DNA of 7,841 nt from an uncultured Chitinophagaceae bacterium. Its GTDB lineage: Bacteria > Bacteroidota > Bacteroidia > Chitinophagales > Chitinophagaceae. Both the position numbers and the translations under genes were made by a program. Positions 5,139 to 7,841 of the stretch are shown here, one piece after another. Under the pieces are notes generated by a model. That model worked only from the letters and a program-made list of their open reading frames with translations. It made no database searches and was not told the DNA's origin. The stretch covers positions 1 to 7,841 of the forward strand of contig CAMLEM010000068.1 in the NCBI GenBank assembly GCA_946479005.1, given 5' to 3'. Within the stretch, counting starts at the first letter, position 1. Every line of letters starts with the position of its first letter.

Positions 5139-6476
5139 ATGCAAAAATATCTGATAAAGGGGATCCGTGTTGTCAACGAAGGGAGCATTTCGGTGAAGGA
5201 TGTTTTGCTCAGCAATGGAAGAATTGAAAAGATCGCGGGGAACATTTCTGCAAAGGCGCGGGAGATCGACGGAGAGGGCAAATATCTTCTTCCCGGCTGT
5301 ATCGATGACCAGGTGCATTTCCGGGAACCCGGCCTCACCCACAAGGCCAATATTCATACGGAATCGAGGGCTGCCATTGCAGGCGGCGTAACCAGCTTTA
5401 TGGAAATGCCCAATACGGTGCCACCGGCTTTGACACAGGAATTGCTCGAAGAGAAATACAGGATCGGCGCTGCCACTTCCCTGGCGAATTATTCTTTCTT
5501 TATGGGGACCGGGAATGACAATGCGGATGAGGTTTTGCGTACCTGTGAGAAACGAAACAGCGTTTGCGGCATTAAGATCTTTATGGGTTCCAGTACGGGA
5601 AATTTGCTGGTGGATGATCCCAACACACTGGACCGTATTTTCCGCGAAAGCGGGATCCTGATCGCCACTCATTGCGAAGATGAGCGCGTCATCAAACAAA
5701 ATCTTGAAAAACTAAAAAAGGAGAACAGGGAACTCGTGGCCGCTGATCACCCCCTGATCCGGGACGAAGAAGCCTGTTATACCTCCTCACTCTATGCCAT
5801 CAAACTCGCGCAGCGACATAATACCCGCCTGCACATTTTACATATCTCCACGGCAAAAGAACTGCAGCTTTTTGGAAATATGATGCCGCTGAAAGATAAA
5901 AGGATCACGGCAGAGGTATGTGTTCATCACCTGCATTTTACATCGGATGATTATGAAACCCTCGGGAATCGTATCAAGTGCAACCCCGCCATCAAAGCCC
6001 CGCATCACCGCGAAGAGCTCTGGAAGGCCTTGCTGGATGACCGCCTGGACGTGATCGCCACCGACCACGCCCCGCATACCCTGGAAGAAAAAGGCGAGAT
6101 CTACGAAAAAGCACACGCGGGCTTGCCCCTCGTGCAGCATTCACTGCGGTTGATGCTGCATTACCACTCGCAAGGAAAGATCAGCCTCGAGAAGATCGTG
6201 GATAAGATGAGCCACGCCGTGGCCGATTGTTTCCAGATCAGGGAAAGAGGTTATGTCCGGGAAGGTTACTATGCAGACCTTGTGATCGTAGACCCCGAAC
6301 GACCTTCGGAAGTCACCCGCGAAAGCTTGCTTTATAAATGCGGTTGGAGCCCCCTGGAAGGTTTTCGCTTTCCCGCCAGCATCACGCACACTTTTGTCAA
6401 TGGCAACCTGCTCTACGAAAATGGAAACTGGGATGAAAGCAGCCGGGGTCAGCGCCTGGAATTTCAAAGGGATTGA
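5139..6476 (+). CDS. pyrC: dihydroorotase, Bacteroidota type
   Basis: Dihydroorotase (EC 3.5.2.3) of the amidohydrolase superfamily catalyses the reversible closure of N-carbamoyl-aspartate to dihydroorotate, third step of de novo pyrimidine synthesis, in the cytoplasm. The 445 residues contain an N-terminal β-domain, 'CIDDQVHFREPGLTHK' (54-69), 'EMPNT' (89-93, N92 substrate contact), 'GIKIFMGSSTG' (144-154, K146 in the position of the carbamylated metal-bridging Lys), 'ATHCED' (176-181, H178), 'LHILHIST' (231-238, H235) and 'ATDHAPH' (307-313, catalytic D309). R62 is the expected carboxylate-binding Arg. The HxH metal motif reads Q58-V-H60, with Gln replacing the first His; this appears usual for the Bacteroidota branch. 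Length is normal. ATG 5139 gives a typical N-terminus. It is followed after 3 bp by the MutS-like gene, so they are probably one operon. Confidence 0.95.
   Translation: MQKYLIKGIRVVNEGSISVKDVLLSNGRIEKIAGNISAKAREIDGEGKYLLPGCIDDQVHFREPGLTHKANIHTESRAAIAGGVTSFMEMPNTVPPALTQELLEEKYRIGAATSLANYSFFMGTGNDNADEVLRTCEKRNSVCGIKIFMGSSTGNLLVDDPNTLDRIFRESGILIATHCEDERVIKQNLEKLKKENRELVAADHPLIRDEEACYTSSLYAIKLAQRHNTRLHILHISTAKELQLFGNMMPLKDKRITAEVCVHHLHFTSDDYETLGNRIKCNPAIKAPHHREELWKALLDDRLDVIATDHAPHTLEEKGEIYEKAHAGLPLVQHSLRLMLHYHSQGKISLEKIVDKMSHAVADCFQIRERGYVREGYYADLVIVDPERPSEVTRESLLYKCGWSPLEGFRFPASITHTFVNGNLLYENGNWDESSRGQRLEFQRD
5142..5149 (-). promoter_or_regulatory. -7 element for the Wzi-like gene, inside the pyrC start
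   Basis: The minus strand reads TATTTTTG at 5149-5142, a full match to TAnnTTTG, 32 bases upstream of the ATG at 5109. It lies inside the first codons of pyrC, which is transcribed the other way. A -33 TTTG at 19-21 bp is not seen (a TTG lies 24 bp away), so this is tentative. For pyrC itself only CAATTCTG (5122-5129, two mismatches) resembles a -7 element. Confidence 0.3.
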
Positions 6477-6479
6477 TCA

Positions 6480-7796
6480 ATGAAAATCGACAACCAGTCA
6501 TTCAACGATATATCGATCTTTCACACGGAGGAGGAGTTTTCCATTTTCCATAAACTGAACTTCACCCGCACCGTGGGAGGAAAGGAATGGCTGCGTAAGT
6601 TCTTCAGCGAACCCTATGATGATATCCGGAAGATCAAAGGCACGCAACGGATCATCCGCAACTTTATGGAACAGGTGAACCGCTGGCCTGTGGGGATCAC
6701 CAATGGAACGATCCTGGTGATGGAGAAATACCTCGACTATGCCCTGGACCCGATCTCGGACAATGCGGCCTCGCTGAACAACGTTTTTTATAAATGGCTG
6801 CACGGCGAGGATTATTCAATGGTGAAATACTCGATGCCCCATTTCGCGGATTTTTACAGGGGGTTGAGAGAGATCTCTGAGCTTCTTGAAGGCCTGGACC
6901 TTCCTCCCAGCATTTCCCTTTATACTTCGCAGATCACAAAGGCCCTGAAAGAGCCGGCCCTGGAAAAGATCTCGCAAAAAGAACCCGGCGAAAGATTCTC
7001 CAGGGGGGAAAATCTTTATTTCGGCCAGCAACTCCGGGGCCGTTATAAAACCGACACACTCGAACTTATTGATGTGTACAGCCGCCTGGATGCCTGGTAT
7101 TCGATGGCGATGGCGGTAAAGACCTATGATCTCAGCTTCCCCGAATTCATCGAAAGGGAAACGCCCCTGGTGGAGGCGAAAGGGCTGTATCATATCCTCA
7201 TCCCTCACCCCGTTCCCTATGATCTGCAGATGGACCCGGATCATAATTTCCTTTTCCTTACGGGCGCTAATATGGCCGGTAAAAGCACCCTGATCAAATC
7301 CATCGGCTCGGCTGTTTTTCTCGCCCACATCGGGATGGGTGTTCCTGCGGCGAAAATGAGACTGACGCTTTTTGATGGATTGATCAGCAACATCAACGTG
7401 ATGGATAATATTGCGAAAGGTGAAAGTTATTTCTTCAATGAAGTGCAAAGGATCAAAAACACCATCGAAAAGATCACGGATGGTAAAAAATGGCTGGTAC
7501 TGATCGATGAGCTTTTCAAGGGAACCAATGTCCAGGATGCGATGAAGTGTTCATTGAGCGTGGTCCGGGGCCTGATCCGCATCCGGCACTCGCTTTTTAT
7601 TCTTTCCACCCATCTCTACGAGATCGGCGAAGAGCTAAAGCAATTCCCCAATATCTCCTTCCACTATTTCGAAACCATTGTCAGGGACGACCAGCTGGAA
7701 TTCACTTATCAATTGAAGGAAGGCATCAGTAATGACAGGATCGGATATGTGATTTTGAAAAGGGAGAAAGTGGTTGATATGCTGAACAGGCTTTGA
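6480..7796 (+). CDS. MutS-like ATPase lacking mismatch-recognition domains
   Basis: 438 residues, about half the length of MutS. The N-terminal ~230 residues are helical and look like a core/lever remnant; the domain I mismatch-reading Phe-x-Glu module and the connector are absent. The C-terminal half is a complete MutS-type ABC ATPase: Walker A 'TGANMAGKST' (261-270, K268), signature-region 'KGESYFFNEV' (313-322), Walker B 'WLVLIDEL' (338-345, D343, E344) followed by 'FKGTN' where MutS has GRGT, and the switch His in 'STH' (376-378). No Smr nuclease domain follows, so it is not MutS2. It probably binds ATP and dimerises, perhaps on branched or distorted DNA, but its role is unknown; it should not be named mutS. 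ATG 6480 lies 3 bp after the pyrC stop, indicating translational coupling. Confidence 0.88.
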   Translation: MKIDNQSFNDISIFHTEEEFSIFHKLNFTRTVGGKEWLRKFFSEPYDDIRKIKGTQRIIRNFMEQVNRWPVGITNGTILVMEKYLDYALDPISDNAASLNNVFYKWLHGEDYSMVKYSMPHFADFYRGLREISELLEGLDLPPSISLYTSQITKALKEPALEKISQKEPGERFSRGENLYFGQQLRGRYKTDTLELIDVYSRLDAWYSMAMAVKTYDLSFPEFIERETPLVEAKGLYHILIPHPVPYDLQMDPDHNFLFLTGANMAGKSTLIKSIGSAVFLAHIGMGVPAAKMRLTLFDGLISNINVMDNIAKGESYFFNEVQRIKNTIEKITDGKKWLVLIDELFKGTNVQDAMKCSLSVVRGLIRIRHSLFILSTHLYEIGEELKQFPNISFHYFETIVRDDQLEFTYQLKEGISNDRIGYVILKREKVVDMLNRL

Positions 7797-7808
7797 TCTT
7801 TCCCTCAC

Positions 7809-7832
7809 AGATATGAAATCTTTCACATATCT
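7809..7832. repeat. inverted repeat overlapping a promoter-like element at the right edge
   Basis: AGATATG (7809-7815) is the exact reverse complement of CATATCT (7826-7832), with a 10-base centre AAATCTTTCA that can extend the pairing by a further three bases (AAA with TTT) past a two-base bulge. The right arm overlaps TATCTTTA (7828-7835), one mismatch from TAnnTTTG. It could be an operator over the promoter of a gene beyond the window, or a weak terminator for the pyrC operon; the tail is not strongly T-rich. Confidence 0.4.
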
Positions 7833-7841
7833 TTAGTACCC

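Noticed and set aside
6816..7448. 210-codon minus-strand frame opposite the MutS-like gene
   Set aside because: Shadow of the opposite-strand gene, ending in the coding region of its ATPase domain; no domain of its own.
1..7841. CRISPR array, insertion sequence, tRNA or rRNA
   Set aside because: No regularly spaced direct repeats, transposase, cloverleaf or rRNA-like sequence was seen.

Overview
The window looks like chromosomal DNA of a Bacteroidota bacterium, probably of the Chitinophagaceae/Sphingobacteria type; this is an inference from sequence features, not a database match. The features are promoter-like TAnnTTTG elements close to start codons, a near-absence of Shine-Dalgarno sequences, a dihydroorotase of the Bacteroidota type (IDDQVHFREPG motif), and a Wzi/RemB-like outer-membrane barrel. 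Most of the window is ordinary, moderately GC-rich housekeeping sequence with closely packed genes. Only the first ~370 bases are AT-rich and gene-poor.

Layout. Bases 2-208 are the possible C-terminal end of an unrecognised protein entering from the left. Bases 209-539 hold no convincing protein gene. They do contain a compact putative small-RNA locus: a Bacteroidota-type promoter at 202-232, a transcript whose first ~12 bases (238-249) pair perfectly with bases 343-354, and then eight consecutive T. A second intrinsic-terminator-like hairpin lies at 481-513. A minus-strand PAP2 phosphatase (540-1241) is divergent from a plus-strand pair: a DUF4383-like membrane protein (1326-1709) and a GNAT acetyltransferase with a TTG start (1722-2225). 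A secreted self-processing P1/DmpA-family aminopeptidase (2276-3439) follows, apparently from its own promoter and nearly leaderless. It overlaps tail to tail by 7 bp with a minus-strand Wzi-like outer-membrane protein (3433-5109). Divergent from that gene is a two-gene operon: pyrC, dihydroorotase (5139-6476), and, 3 bp later, a MutS-like ATPase lacking the mismatch-recognition domains (6480-7796). The right edge (7797-7841) carries an inverted repeat that overlaps a promoter-like element.

The protein genes do not form one obvious pathway. Three of them (PAP2 phosphatase, P1 peptidase, Wzi-like barrel) act in or on the cell envelope. pyrC makes dihydroorotate for pyrimidine synthesis and is probably co-transcribed with the MutS-like ATPase. 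I see no mobile element, CRISPR array, tRNA, rRNA or clear defence system. The best candidate for something undescribed is the putative small RNA at about 238-364.
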